DNA from: Nonomuraea endophytica | GTDB lineage: Bacteria; Actinomycetota; Actinomycetes; Streptosporangiales; Streptosporangiaceae | DNA length: 64,000 nucleotides | NCBI RefSeq assembly: GCF_014203235.1 | Contig: NZ_JACHIN010000025.1 | Span: 1 to 64,000, forward strand | Reading direction: 5' to 3' | Notes under the pieces: model-generated | Seen by the model: only the letters and a program-made list of their open reading frames with translations | Told to the model about the DNA's origin: nothing | Database searches by the model: none | In this document: positions 7,991-16,488 of the stretch, piece by piece | Numbering within the stretch: position 1 is the stretch's first letter | How the letters are laid out: each line of letters opens with the position of its first letter | Position numbers and translations under genes: made by a program

Positions 7991-9562
7991 ATGAAGAAAG
8001 CAGCGGTGCTCGCCGCCCTGGCTCTGGTCACGGCCGCGTGTGGTGGCGGGGGCACGCAGGCCCCCGCGGGTGGTCCGGTCGCGGGCGGCACGTTCACCTA
8101 CGCCCTGTCCGCCGACCCCGGCGTGCTCGATCCGGCCACCGGCGTGCTCGGCGCGACGAACCTGGTGCTGTCGGTCGCCTACGACACCCTGGTCGCCAGC
8201 ACCGAAGACGGCGCGATCGTGCCAGGTCTCGCGGAGAAGTGGGAGGTCAAGCCGGACTCGGTGACCTTCACCCTGCGCAAGGACGTCACCTGTTCCGACG
8301 GCTCCAAGCTCACCCCGGCCGACGTCGCGCAGAACGTCAACCACATCGCCGACCCGGCCACCAAGTCGCCCATCTACGGCGTCCTGCTGCCGGTCGGGAT
8401 GAAGGCCGTGGCCGACGACGCGGCCGGGACGGTGACGCTGTCCACGCCCAAGCCGTTCTCCTTCATCCTGCAGAGCGCCGAGAGCCTGTTCATCGTCTGC
8501 GGCAAGGGCGTGAAGGACCGCGCGTCCATCGCCCGCGCCACTTCCGGTACGGGCCCGTACGTGCTGAAGTCGGCCGCGCCCGGCGACTCGTACACCTTCG
8601 AGGTCCGCAAGGACTACGCCTGGGGCCCGAACGGGGCCACCTCGAAGGGGCTGCCGGACAAGGTGGTGCTGAAGGTCGTGCCCAACGAGCAGACCGCGGC
8701 GAACCTGCTGCTGGCCGGGAGCATCAACGGGGCCACGTTCTACGGCGCCGACCGTACGCGCCTGGAGGCGGCGCCCGGCATCGGCAAGATGTTGCCGTCG
8801 GCCGGTCAGCACCAGTTCTTCTACCACCAGGGCGAGGACCGTCCCACCAAGGACCCGGCCGTGCGCAAGGCGCTGACCCAGGCCGTCAACCTGAAGGAAC
8901 TGGGCGGAATCGCCACCGCCGGGACCGGCAGGCCGGCCACCGGCATGGTCGCCGAGCCCCGGCCGTGCAAGGGCGACAGCGTGGCCGGTCACGTGCCCGC
9001 CTTCGACGCCGCCGCCTCCGCCGCGGGGCTGGACGCCGCCGGGTGGAAGGCGGGTCCCGACGGGATCCGGGTCAAGGACGGCAAGCGGCTGTCGCTGCGC
9101 TACCTCTACGTCACCACCAGGGGCGCGGGCATCCAGGCGGCCGCCGAGTACCTGGCCGCCACCTGGAAGAAGCTGGGCGTGGAGATCAAGCTCAACGGCG
9201 TGCTGGACACCAAGCTGGCCGAGTCGCTCAACGCCACCCAGGACTGGGACGTGGCCTGGCTGCCGATCGGCGTCACCCTGCCCTCGCAGCTCGTCGGCTT
9301 CCTGAGCGGCCCCGCGGCGCCCAAGGGGGCCAACTTCGCCCATCTGGCCAACGAGCGCTACACCAAGCTGGTGGAGGAGGCCACGCTGAAGCCCGGCGAG
9401 GAGGGCTGCAAGCTGTGGCTGGAGGCGGAGTCGGCGCTGTTCGAGAACGGTGACCTGGTGCCCGTCGCCGACACCACCGTGCTGGTGGCCACCAAGAACG
9501 CCACGTTCAGCCTGATCCTCGGGTTGTTCGACCCCACCACGATCCGGCTCACCCAGGGCTGA
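7991..9562 (+). CDS. ABC transporter substrate-binding lipoprotein, family 5 (oligopeptide type)
   Basis: A 523-residue extracytoplasmic solute-binding protein. The N-terminus is a lipoprotein signal (MKKAAVLAALALVTAAC) with the lipobox cysteine at residue 17, followed by a Gly-rich linker. The mature part has the family-5 (OppA/DppA-like) pattern: GGTFTYALSADPGVLDPATG at the start, VPGLAEKWEV, FTLRKDVTCSDGSKLTPADV, and a C-terminal lobe with VRKALTQAVNLKEL. Such proteins capture peptides, nickel chelates or similar solutes for an ABC importer. No permease or ATPase gene lies next to it, so it is an orphan component whose transporter must be elsewhere, or it may act as a receptor. It overlaps the convergent SDR gene by 14 bases. 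Confidence 0.92.
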   Translation: MKKAAVLAALALVTAACGGGGTQAPAGGPVAGGTFTYALSADPGVLDPATGVLGATNLVLSVAYDTLVASTEDGAIVPGLAEKWEVKPDSVTFTLRKDVTCSDGSKLTPADVAQNVNHIADPATKSPIYGVLLPVGMKAVADDAAGTVTLSTPKPFSFILQSAESLFIVCGKGVKDRASIARATSGTGPYVLKSAAPGDSYTFEVRKDYAWGPNGATSKGLPDKVVLKVVPNEQTAANLLLAGSINGATFYGADRTRLEAAPGIGKMLPSAGQHQFFYHQGEDRPTKDPAVRKALTQAVNLKELGGIATAGTGRPATGMVAEPRPCKGDSVAGHVPAFDAAASAAGLDAAGWKAGPDGIRVKDGKRLSLRYLYVTTRGAGIQAAAEYLAATWKKLGVEIKLNGVLDTKLAESLNATQDWDVAWLPIGVTLPSQLVGFLSGPAAPKGANFAHLANERYTKLVEEATLKPGEEGCKLWLEAESALFENGDLVPVADTTVLVATKNATFSLILGLFDPTTIRLTQG

Positions 9563-10352
9563 CGTGGAAGAAGCGGGCGTAGAACCGCCGGAACACCGGG
9601 TAGGGGAGTAAGGCGCGCAGCCACGGCAGCGTGCGCGCCTGCGTCCCTATCCGGTAGAGGGGGCGCATGCGGCGGGCTTCGACGGCCCTGACGATGCCGT
9701 CGGCCACCGGCAACGGCGACGGGCCGTCGAGCTGCAGCCGCCGGAACCGTTCGATGACCCGCGTGCGCACCGGTTCGTAGCCGGGGATCGGGTCGCTCTC
9801 CCGCATCGCGGCCGCCGCGCCCGTGCGCACGCTGGTGGCCTCGACGCACGCCACCCGCACCCCGAACGGCGCGACCTCGTAGCGCAGCGCCTCGGCGTAG
9901 TGGTTGAGGGCGGCCTTGCTGGCCGAGTAGATGGCGTGGAACGGGATGGCGGCGACGGCCGCGGTCGAGCTCATCAGGACCAGCCGGCCGCCGCCCTGCC
10001 CGCGCATGGCGGGCAGCACGGCGCGGACCAGGTGATGGGCGCCCAGCAGGTACGCCCGCAACTGGGCCAGGGCCAGCTCGTCCGAGGTCTCCTCCACGGC
10101 CCCGGCGACGTAGAAGCCCACGCTGTACACGAGCGCGTCGAGCCGCCCGTGACGAGCCAGGACGTGGTCGACACACGCGCGGACGGAGCCTTCGTCACCG
10201 ATCTCCAGGGCGAGCGGGCGCACGCCTGGAATGTCCACGCGGTCCGCCGAGCGGCTGGTGCCGTACACCTGATGACCGCGACGGGCCAGCGCCCGCGCGG
10301 TCTCCAGCCCGACGCCCGACGAGGCGCCCGCCACAAGGACCACAGAGATCAT
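9549..10352 (-). CDS. Short-chain dehydrogenase/reductase
   Basis: A 267-residue classical SDR. The cofactor motif AGASSGVGLETARAL is at the N-terminus, the acidic adenine-pocket region LEIGDEGSV follows, and the catalytic serine lies in the VLMSSTAAVA strand. The active-site YSASK is near residue 154. The C-terminal extension (MRPLYRIGTQARTLPWLRALLP) resembles SDRs acting on lipophilic substrates. The ATG at 10352 is chosen because the glycine motif begins seven residues later; a start 12 codons upstream adds unrelated residues. The substrate is unknown. It lies 45 bases upstream of the phoD 3' end and is not clearly part of that operon. Confidence 0.9.
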   Translation of the reverse strand: MISVVLVAGASSGVGLETARALARRGHQVYGTSRSADRVDIPGVRPLALEIGDEGSVRACVDHVLARHGRLDALVYSVGFYVAGAVEETSDELALAQLRAYLLGAHHLVRAVLPAMRGQGGGRLVLMSSTAAVAAIPFHAIYSASKAALNHYAEALRYEVAPFGVRVACVEATSVRTGAAAAMRESDPIPGYEPVRTRVIERFRRLQLDGPSPLPVADGIVRAVEARRMRPLYRIGTQARTLPWLRALLPYPVFRRFYARFFHVSPG

Positions 10353-10397
10353 GGCCCCGACGCTAGGGGAGTGAGTACAGAAAATCAACCCACCTGG

Positions 10398-11927
10398 TCA
10401 TGCTGGGTTCAGGGTCGGGTTTCCGGGTTCGATGACGAAGGAGCCCGAGGTGTGGGCGGGGGCGTTCGGCCGGGTGACGTAGGGCAGCGAGCGGAAGTCG
10501 ACCTTCATCTCGCTCGTGGTGACCTTGGCGCGCACGTAGCCGCGCCGGCCGTTGAAGAACTTGACGTGCGGGTTCTCGGCCAGGAGCTGCTTGGTGTTGG
10601 GGTACTCGTCCAGGCCGTCGCCCGCCGAGGTCACCGAGGTGGTGACCAGCTCGACCGCCACCGGCCTGGACTCGCGCCTGATCTCGCCCGCCCAGTGGGA
10701 GTGCACGTCGCCGGTGAGCACGACGCCGTTGCGCCGGTTGTCCTCGATGGCGGCGGCCAGCCGGTCGCGCGAGGCGACGTAGCCGTCCCAGCCCTCGTTG
10801 GACCAGCCCTTGGCCTCGCCGTTCACCCAGTCCATCTCCATCATGAAGACCTGCTGGCCCAGCAGGTCCCAGGTGGCGCGGGAGCGGCGCAGCTCGCCCT
10901 CCAGCCAGGCCTCCTGCCTGTGGCCGAGGATGGTCCGCTCCGGCGCGAACCGCTCCGTGCAGTCCGGCCCGACGGTCCCGGAGCGGCCGGTACAGGCGTA
11001 CAGGTCGCGGTACTGGCGGGTGTCGAGCAGGTGCAGGTTGGCCACGGCGCCCCAGCGGATGCTGCGGTACAGCCGCAGCGCCGGGCCGTCGGGCCGCTGG
11101 GCGCGGCGCAGCGGCATGTTCTCGTAGTAGGCCTGGAAGGCGGCGGCCCGGCGCGGCAGGAACGGCGGGTCCGGCTGCTCTGGGACGTCGCCCGCCCAGC
11201 CGTTCTCCACGTCGTGGTCGTCCCAGACCACGGTCCAGGGCGCGATCGCGTGCGCCGCCTGCAGGTCGGGGTCGGCGCGGTGCTGTGCCAGGCGCAGGCG
11301 GTATCCGGCCAGGTCGAAGCACTCGCCGCCGGCCTGGTCGCGCACCGGGCTGCGATAGTCGCCGTACTCGTAGAAGTAGTCGCCGAGGAAGGCGATCAGG
11401 TCGGGATGGTCCTCGGCCATGCGCCGGTACGGGGTGAACCAGCCCGTCTGGTAGTCGGCGCAGGAGGTGAAGGAGAGGTTCAGCGCCCGGCTGCGGGTGC
11501 CCGGGGCGGGGGCGGTGACGGTCCTGCCGACCGGCGAGATCTCCGAGCCGGCCCGGAAGCGGTAGAAGTAGTCGGCGCCGGGCTCGAGCCCGTGCAGCTC
11601 CACGTGGACGCTGTGCGCCGCGTCCGGGCGGGCCACCGCCGCTCCGGCGCGCACGACGCGCCGGAAGTTCTCGTCCTTGGCGACCTGCCACAACACCGGC
11701 ACCGGCCGGTACGGCATGCCGCCAAGACCGTCGAGCGCGAGCGGGTCCATGGCCAGGCGGGTCCACAGGACCACGCCGTCGGGGGCGGGCTCGCCCGAGG
11801 CGACGCCCAGCCGGAAGACATCGGATAAGGGGGCGCGCCGGGCCGCCGCGCGCACCGGGGAGTCCCCCAGTGCGGCGGTCAGGCCCACGCCGGCGCCCCC
11901 GGCGAACAACGATCGCCGGGTGATCAC
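10398..11927 (-). CDS. phoD: PhoD-family alkaline phosphatase, Tat-exported
   Basis: A 509-residue phosphodiesterase/alkaline phosphatase of the PhoD type. A twin-arginine signal is evident (ITRRSLFAGGAGVGLTAAL), as expected for an enzyme exported folded with its metals. The N-terminal PhoD_N beta domain covers about residues 40-135. The metallophosphatase domain follows, with metal-binding motifs SFTSCADYQ, FLGDYFYEYGD, WDDHDVENGW and VVLTGDVHSHW. It releases phosphate from organic esters outside the membrane. The start is a GTG at 11927, ten bases after the stop of the sugar-binding protein gene; GGAGA, overlapping that stop, serves as ribosome binding site. It is therefore the last gene of the alpha-galactoside operon, an unexpected place for a phosphate-scavenging enzyme. 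Confidence 0.93.
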   Translation of the reverse strand: MITRRSLFAGGAGVGLTAALGDSPVRAAARRAPLSDVFRLGVASGEPAPDGVVLWTRLAMDPLALDGLGGMPYRPVPVLWQVAKDENFRRVVRAGAAVARPDAAHSVHVELHGLEPGADYFYRFRAGSEISPVGRTVTAPAPGTRSRALNLSFTSCADYQTGWFTPYRRMAEDHPDLIAFLGDYFYEYGDYRSPVRDQAGGECFDLAGYRLRLAQHRADPDLQAAHAIAPWTVVWDDHDVENGWAGDVPEQPDPPFLPRRAAAFQAYYENMPLRRAQRPDGPALRLYRSIRWGAVANLHLLDTRQYRDLYACTGRSGTVGPDCTERFAPERTILGHRQEAWLEGELRRSRATWDLLGQQVFMMEMDWVNGEAKGWSNEGWDGYVASRDRLAAAIEDNRRNGVVLTGDVHSHWAGEIRRESRPVAVELVTTSVTSAGDGLDEYPNTKQLLAENPHVKFFNGRRGYVRAKVTTSEMKVDFRSLPYVTRPNAPAHTSGSFVIEPGNPTLNPA

Positions 11928-11937
11928 GAGGGGTCTC

Positions 11938-13251
11938 CTACTTGATGGTCGCGTTGCCGTCCGTGACGGCCTGGTCGAGGCCCTGCTTCACCGGGAGCCG
12001 GCCCAGGTAGATCTCGTTGAAGATGGAGTTCAGCTTCTGCTCGAAGCCCGTCCAGCCGGTGACGATCGGCATGTTGAACGTGGTGCCCTTGGACTCCTCC
12101 AGGTACGGAGTGACGTCGATCTTCTTGGTGTTCTTCCAGTAGTCGACGTAGCCCTGCGCGAGCGCGTCGCCCTTGAGCGCGGGGAAGGCGAAGCCCTGGT
12201 CGGCCATCGACTTCTGCGCCTCCTCCGTGCCCAGGTAGGCGGCGAGCTTCTTGGCCTCCTCCAGGTGCTTCGACTTGGCGTACACCGCCTCGCCGAGGCC
12301 GTTGATGTTGGCCGAGCGGCCCTTCGGGCCCTCGGGCATCATCGCGACGCCGATCTCGAACGCCGCCTCGGGCGCCACGAACGGCAGCAGCGCGTTGTTG
12401 GCCGGGTACATGGCGACCTGGCCGCCCTTGAACATGTCGGCGGCCGTGCCGGTGGGCGGGTTCGTCTGGCTGGCCGGCGGCGAGACCTGGTGCTTGTTGA
12501 CCAGATCCACGCCGAACTGCACCGCCTGGACCGAGGCGTCGTCGTTGAAGGTGTACTTGCCGAACGGCTTGTCGATGAGCTTGCCGCCGTTGGACTCGAT
12601 CCAGTTCATCCACTGGGTCTGCGAGTGGTTGGCCGAGGCGAAGCCGTACACCTTGGTCTTGGCGGCGTTGAAGCCGGCCTCGCCGGGGTGCTTGCCGGCC
12701 TCGTCCACCGTCAGCTTCCTGGCCAGCTCCAGCAGCGTGCCGGAGCCGTCGGGGGCCCAGGTGAGCTTGTCCGGCATCTCCACGCCGGCCTTCTTGAAGA
12801 GGTCCTTGTTGTACAGGACGCCGGGCATGCCCCAGTCCTTGGGCACGCCGTACAGCTTGCCCTCATAGGTGTTGGAGGCGACGACGTTGGGGTGGTACTT
12901 CGCGGTGTCCAGCCCGAGCGAGCCGAGGTCGGCCAGCACGCCCTTGGTGGCGAACTCGGGGAAGTAGGTGACCTGCATCCAGAACACGTCGGGACCGCTG
13001 CCCGCGACCGCGTCGGCGGTGAGCTTGGTCCAGTAGTCGTCCCAGGGCAGGACCTCGATCTTGACCTTGATGTTCGGGTTGGCCTTCTCGAAGGCGGCCA
13101 TGACCTTGTCGTAGCCGACCTTCTGCTGCTCGTCCCAGATGCGGTAGGTGAGCGTCACCGGCCCGCCGGCGTCGGAGGATCCGGAGCCGCAGGCGGCCAG
13201 GGGGAGCAGGGTCAGCGCCGCCAGGGCGAGGCGGAGACGGGGGGATTTCAT
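11938..13251 (-). CDS. Carbohydrate ABC transporter substrate-binding lipoprotein
   Basis: A 437-residue family-1 solute-binding protein (MalE/UgpB type). The start MKSPRLRLALAALTLLPLAAC is a lipoprotein signal with a lipobox cysteine at residue 21. The mature region shows the usual YRIWDEQQKVGYDKVMAAFE strand-helix, PWDDYWTKLTADAVAGSGPDVFWMQ and a long C-terminal lobe. It should sit on the outer face of the membrane and hand an oligosaccharide to the two permeases encoded just upstream. The co-transcribed alpha-galactosidase suggests raffinose, melibiose or another alpha-galactoside; that is inference from context. The 14-base gap to the permease gene supports one operon. Confidence 0.93.
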   Translation of the reverse strand: MKSPRLRLALAALTLLPLAACGSGSSDAGGPVTLTYRIWDEQQKVGYDKVMAAFEKANPNIKVKIEVLPWDDYWTKLTADAVAGSGPDVFWMQVTYFPEFATKGVLADLGSLGLDTAKYHPNVVASNTYEGKLYGVPKDWGMPGVLYNKDLFKKAGVEMPDKLTWAPDGSGTLLELARKLTVDEAGKHPGEAGFNAAKTKVYGFASANHSQTQWMNWIESNGGKLIDKPFGKYTFNDDASVQAVQFGVDLVNKHQVSPPASQTNPPTGTAADMFKGGQVAMYPANNALLPFVAPEAAFEIGVAMMPEGPKGRSANINGLGEAVYAKSKHLEEAKKLAAYLGTEEAQKSMADQGFAFPALKGDALAQGYVDYWKNTKKIDVTPYLEESKGTTFNMPIVTGWTGFEQKLNSIFNEIYLGRLPVKQGLDQAVTDGNATIK

Positions 13252-13265
13252 GGGGGGCACGCCTT

Positions 13266-14072
13266 TCACTTCAGCCCGGTCAACACGACCGACCGGACGA
13301 TGTAACGCTGGAAGAAAATGAAGATCACGACCATGGGGACCAGCGCGATGAGACCGCCGGACATGATCGCGGTGTAGTCGACCCCGATACCGACCTTGAG
13401 CGCCGCCAGGGCGACGGTGATGACCTTGGTCTCGTCGCCGCTGGTGATGATCAGCGGCCACATGAAGCTGTTCCACGAGGAGATCACGGTGATGATCGCC
13501 AGCGTGCCCAGCGCGGGCTTGCACAGCGGCAGCAGTACCCGCAGGAGGATCGTCAGCGGCCCGGCGCCGTCGATGCGCGCGGCCTCCTCCAGTCCCGCGG
13601 GCAGGCCGCGGAAGAACTGCCGCATGAGGAAGATCCCGTACGGCGTGCCGAGGATGTACGGCACCAGCAGCCCGCCCCAGGTGTTGATCAGGTCGAGCTG
13701 ACGCATGATGAGGAACAGCGGGATGACCGTCACCGCGACCGGCACCATCATCGTCGCGACGAACAGCCAGAACAGGACCTCCCTGCCGCGGAAGCGGAGC
13801 CTGGCGAACGCGTAGGCGGCGAACGTGGTGAACACCAGCTGCCCGGCGGTCAGCGCGAGCGTCATGAGCAGCGTGTTCAGGATGAAGGTGGGGAAGTCGC
13901 CGCCGAGCAGCTTCTCCAGGTTGGCCGTCGTCATCGGGTCGCCGGGCAGCCAGGGCGCGGTGGTGTGGAGCTGGGCGCGGTCCTTGAAGGCGGTCAGCAC
14001 GACCAGCAGATAGGGGAAGACGGAGACGAACGCGCCGATGACGAGGACGGCGTAGAGGAGGAATCGCTTCAC
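13266..14072 (-). CDS. Carbohydrate ABC transporter permease (MalG type)
   Basis: A 268-residue inner-membrane permease with about six transmembrane helices. The N-terminal helix is LLYAVLVIGAFVSVFPYLLVVLTAFK. The ATPase-coupling EAA loop is EEAARIDGAGPLTILLRVLLPLCKPAL. The C-terminus VRSVVLTGLK is typical of the MalG side of CUT1 sugar importers. The GTG at 14072 begins eight bases after the stop of the MalF-type gene. It works with the adjacent permease and binding protein. No ATPase gene is present; in actinomycetes a shared MsiK-type ATPase often energises such importers, and that is the likely solution here. Confidence 0.94.
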   Translation of the reverse strand: MKRFLLYAVLVIGAFVSVFPYLLVVLTAFKDRAQLHTTAPWLPGDPMTTANLEKLLGGDFPTFILNTLLMTLALTAGQLVFTTFAAYAFARLRFRGREVLFWLFVATMMVPVAVTVIPLFLIMRQLDLINTWGGLLVPYILGTPYGIFLMRQFFRGLPAGLEEAARIDGAGPLTILLRVLLPLCKPALGTLAIITVISSWNSFMWPLIITSGDETKVITVALAALKVGIGVDYTAIMSGGLIALVPMVVIFIFFQRYIVRSVVLTGLK

Positions 14073-14080
14073 GGTCTGCC

Positions 14081-15016
14081 TCAGCTCAGGTCGTAGGTGG
14101 TGCGCTTGCTGAAGAACCGGATCTGCGCCATCGTCACGAGCAGAATGATCAGGAAGAGCAGGATCGACAGCGTGGCCGCGTAGCCGAAGTCGAACTCCCT
14201 GAACGCGGTGTGGAAGATCTTGTAGTTGAAGACCGTCGTGGACTCGCTGGGCCCGCCCGCCGTCATCGAGTAGATGGTGTCGAAGGCCTGGAAGGCGCCG
14301 ATCATGTTGGTCACCATGACGAAGAACATCGTGGGGTTGAGCAGCGGCAGCGTCACCCGGAAGAAGCGCTGGCGCGGCGTGGCCCCGTCGACGGAGGACG
14401 CGTCGTGCAGCTCCTGCGGGATCCCCTGCAACCCGGCGAGGAAGAACAGCATGTTGTAGCCGGTGTTCTGCCAGACGCTCACCAGGGCGACGGCCGGCAG
14501 CGCCAGCGACGTCTCCGACAGCCAGGCGGGCCCGGTGACGCCGAACACCTCCAGGAACCGGTTGATCGCGCCGTCCCTCGGGTCGAAGATCCAGCTCCAG
14601 ACCAGGCCGAGCACCATCGGCGTGGCGATCCACGGGATCACGAACAGCGCGCGGAAGAACTTGATCCCCCTGAGCTTCTGGTTCACCAGCATCGCCAGCG
14701 CCAGCGCGAGCACCGTCTGCAGCGGGATGCACAGCAGGACGTACAGGACGGTGACGCCGAGCGAGCTCCAGACCGTGCCGTCGGCCGCCATCGCGACGTA
14801 GTTGTCCAGGCCGACGAAGACCGGGTCCGACAGCAGTTCCCAGTCGAACAGGCTGAGCCCGAAGACGATGAGCACGGGCAGCAGGAGGAAGGCGAAGACG
14901 CCGAACAGGCTCGGCGCGACGAACACGTAGGGGTGCAGGGAGTGCCAGCGGCGGCGCGCCTTGCCCCGGCGCCGGTGGCCGGTCGCCGCCGACAGGGGCC
15001 GCGCGTCGGCCGTCAC
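14081..15016 (-). CDS. Carbohydrate ABC transporter permease (MalF type)
   Basis: A 311-residue permease. A basic N-terminal tail (GHRRRGKARRRWHSL) precedes the first helix (YVFVAPSLFGVFAFLLLPVLIVFGLSLF). The EAA loop is PQELHDASSVDGATPRQRFFRVTLPLL. The periplasmic segment between the first helices is LFDWELLSDPVFVGLDNYVA, as in sugar CUT1 systems. The GTG start overlaps the stop of the alpha-galactosidase gene in a GTGA, which fixes the start and implies coupled translation. Its partners are the MalG-type permease and the lipoprotein downstream. The sugar is probably an alpha-galactoside by context. Confidence 0.94.
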   Translation of the reverse strand: MTADARPLSAATGHRRRGKARRRWHSLHPYVFVAPSLFGVFAFLLLPVLIVFGLSLFDWELLSDPVFVGLDNYVAMAADGTVWSSLGVTVLYVLLCIPLQTVLALALAMLVNQKLRGIKFFRALFVIPWIATPMVLGLVWSWIFDPRDGAINRFLEVFGVTGPAWLSETSLALPAVALVSVWQNTGYNMLFFLAGLQGIPQELHDASSVDGATPRQRFFRVTLPLLNPTMFFVMVTNMIGAFQAFDTIYSMTAGGPSESTTVFNYKIFHTAFREFDFGYAATLSILLFLIILLVTMAQIRFFSKRTTYDLS

Positions 15017-16326
15017 GACGGATCCGTCCTGGTCGGGACCAGCAGGCGCCTGGTCGTCTCCAGTCCCCACGCGTCGAGCGCGGCGATCGGGTCGCTGGAG
15101 CCGCGCAGCCCGCCGGTGGCCGCGATGTGGGCGGCCCAGTCCTCGCGGGCCTCCACCTCGGGCCTGGCGATGAGGCAGTCGGGGTCGTTGACCCACCAGC
15201 GGGCGTGCAGGAACTCCCTGGCCGCCCCGGCCAGGCGGGCGCCGAGCTGCGACGGCTGGCTGATGTCGCCGGACCTCGGCAGCAGCGTGGGGGCGATGTC
15301 GGGGCTGACCCGCATGATGTCGACCAGGCCGAGGCTGGGCAGCATCGGGGCGCCGCAGCCGTGGATGGTGGCGCCGGGCCCGGCGCCCTCGCGGATCAGC
15401 TCCAGGCCCCTGCGGTAGGCGGCGATCGGGTCCACGTCCTGGTGGCGGCGGCCCGGGAGCGCGCCGGCGTAGATGTAGTCGAGCTTGAAGTGGGTGAGGC
15501 CGATCGCGGCCAGCCGCTCGAAGACGTGGACCAGGTGGGCGGCGGCGTCGGGGTGGGTGACGTCGAGGACGGCGAGGTCCTGGTCCCACATGTGCCCGGC
15601 GGAGACCCCGGGGACCAGCCAGTCGGGGTGCTCGCGGAAGATCCGGCTGTGATGGCCCGCGAGGAAGGGGGCGACCCAGATGCCGGCCCGCTTGCCGGCG
15701 TCGGTGATCGCGCCGACCGCGCGCTCCAGTGAGCCGAACTCCGGCCGTAAGTCCAGCCAGTCGCCGATCCCGGCCTCGTAGCCGTCGTCGATGAGGAACA
15801 TGTCGGCGTCCACGCGGTGCCGCCGGGCCAGCTCCAGGTTCTCCAGCACGTCGGCCTCGGTGACCTTGTCCCAGTAGCCGTACCAGGTGCACCACATGGG
15901 TGGCACCGCGGGGAACGACCCGGGGGCGTGCCCGGTGGCGACCGTGCCGGCCCAGTCGCGCAGTGCCTGGTCGAGACTTTCGGAGGTACGGCTGTGCCGT
16001 ACCGGGCCGTCGGCGGAGACGATCAGCCGGTCGTGCTCGCGCCGGGCCCGGATCGAGGGCACCTGCAGCGGGCCGGGCGCGGACCACAGCTCGACGGGAC
16101 CGCCGTCGCCGGGGTCGATCGCGAGCAGGCCCTCGCCCTGGAACACGCCGGCGGGAACCGGCGTCTCGGGGCGGTAGCAGAGGGTCTGGATCGTGGGGTC
16201 GGCCGCACGGGGCGGCCGGTCGTCCAGGCGGTAGGCGCCTGTCGGGCTCCACGACTGCCAGCCGTGTTCGAAGACCAGCGCGTTCCGGGGGTCGCAGCTG
16301 ACCTCACCGACGTCTGCGAACGGCAT
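15013..16326 (-). CDS. Alpha-galactosidase, GH36-like
   Basis: A 437-residue cytoplasmic glycoside hydrolase of clan GH-D (GH36/melibiase type). Evidence includes GWQSWSPTGAY near the N-terminus, MWCTWYGYWDKVTEADVLENL at the start of the barrel, FLIDDGYEAGIGDWL, and the nucleophile motif FKLDYIYAG (Asp near residue 284). The acid/base aspartate is in MRVSPDIAP. It would hydrolyse terminal alpha-1,6-galactosyl residues of imported oligosaccharides. At 437 residues it is shorter than the usual 700-residue GH36 enzymes, mainly because the N-terminal beta domain is reduced. It is the first gene of the sugar operon, and an inverted repeat sits 19-47 bases before its ATG. Confidence 0.88.
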   Translation of the reverse strand: MPFADVGEVSCDPRNALVFEHGWQSWSPTGAYRLDDRPPRAADPTIQTLCYRPETPVPAGVFQGEGLLAIDPGDGGPVELWSAPGPLQVPSIRARREHDRLIVSADGPVRHSRTSESLDQALRDWAGTVATGHAPGSFPAVPPMWCTWYGYWDKVTEADVLENLELARRHRVDADMFLIDDGYEAGIGDWLDLRPEFGSLERAVGAITDAGKRAGIWVAPFLAGHHSRIFREHPDWLVPGVSAGHMWDQDLAVLDVTHPDAAAHLVHVFERLAAIGLTHFKLDYIYAGALPGRRHQDVDPIAAYRRGLELIREGAGPGATIHGCGAPMLPSLGLVDIMRVSPDIAPTLLPRSGDISQPSQLGARLAGAAREFLHARWWVNDPDCLIARPEVEAREDWAAHIAATGGLRGSSDPIAALDAWGLETTRRLLVPTRTDPS

Positions 16327-16344
16327 CAGGCTTGTTTCCTCTCG

Positions 16345-16373
16345 CTACTTACGAAGGAGTGCTTCATTAGTAG
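16345..16373. promoter_or_regulatory. Candidate ROK-regulator operator
   Basis: CTACTTACGAAG (16345-16356) and CTTCATTAGTAG (16362-16373) form an inverted repeat with 10 of 12 positions matching and a 5-base spacer. The site is immediately upstream of the alpha-galactosidase gene, in the gap shared with the divergent ROK gene. GCTTCATTAG in this site recurs as GCTCCATTAG at 16471-16480, next to the ROK start, so there may be a second half-site for autoregulation. Confidence 0.6.
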
Positions 16374-16488
16374 CACCGTCGCGTTCGGCGGGTCAATGCC
16401 GATTCCGGCGCGAAAACCAAGGAAAACGCGCCGAAGTGCGCACTGGCATACTGCTCACATAACCAGGAAAGCTCCATTAGGGAGGACG

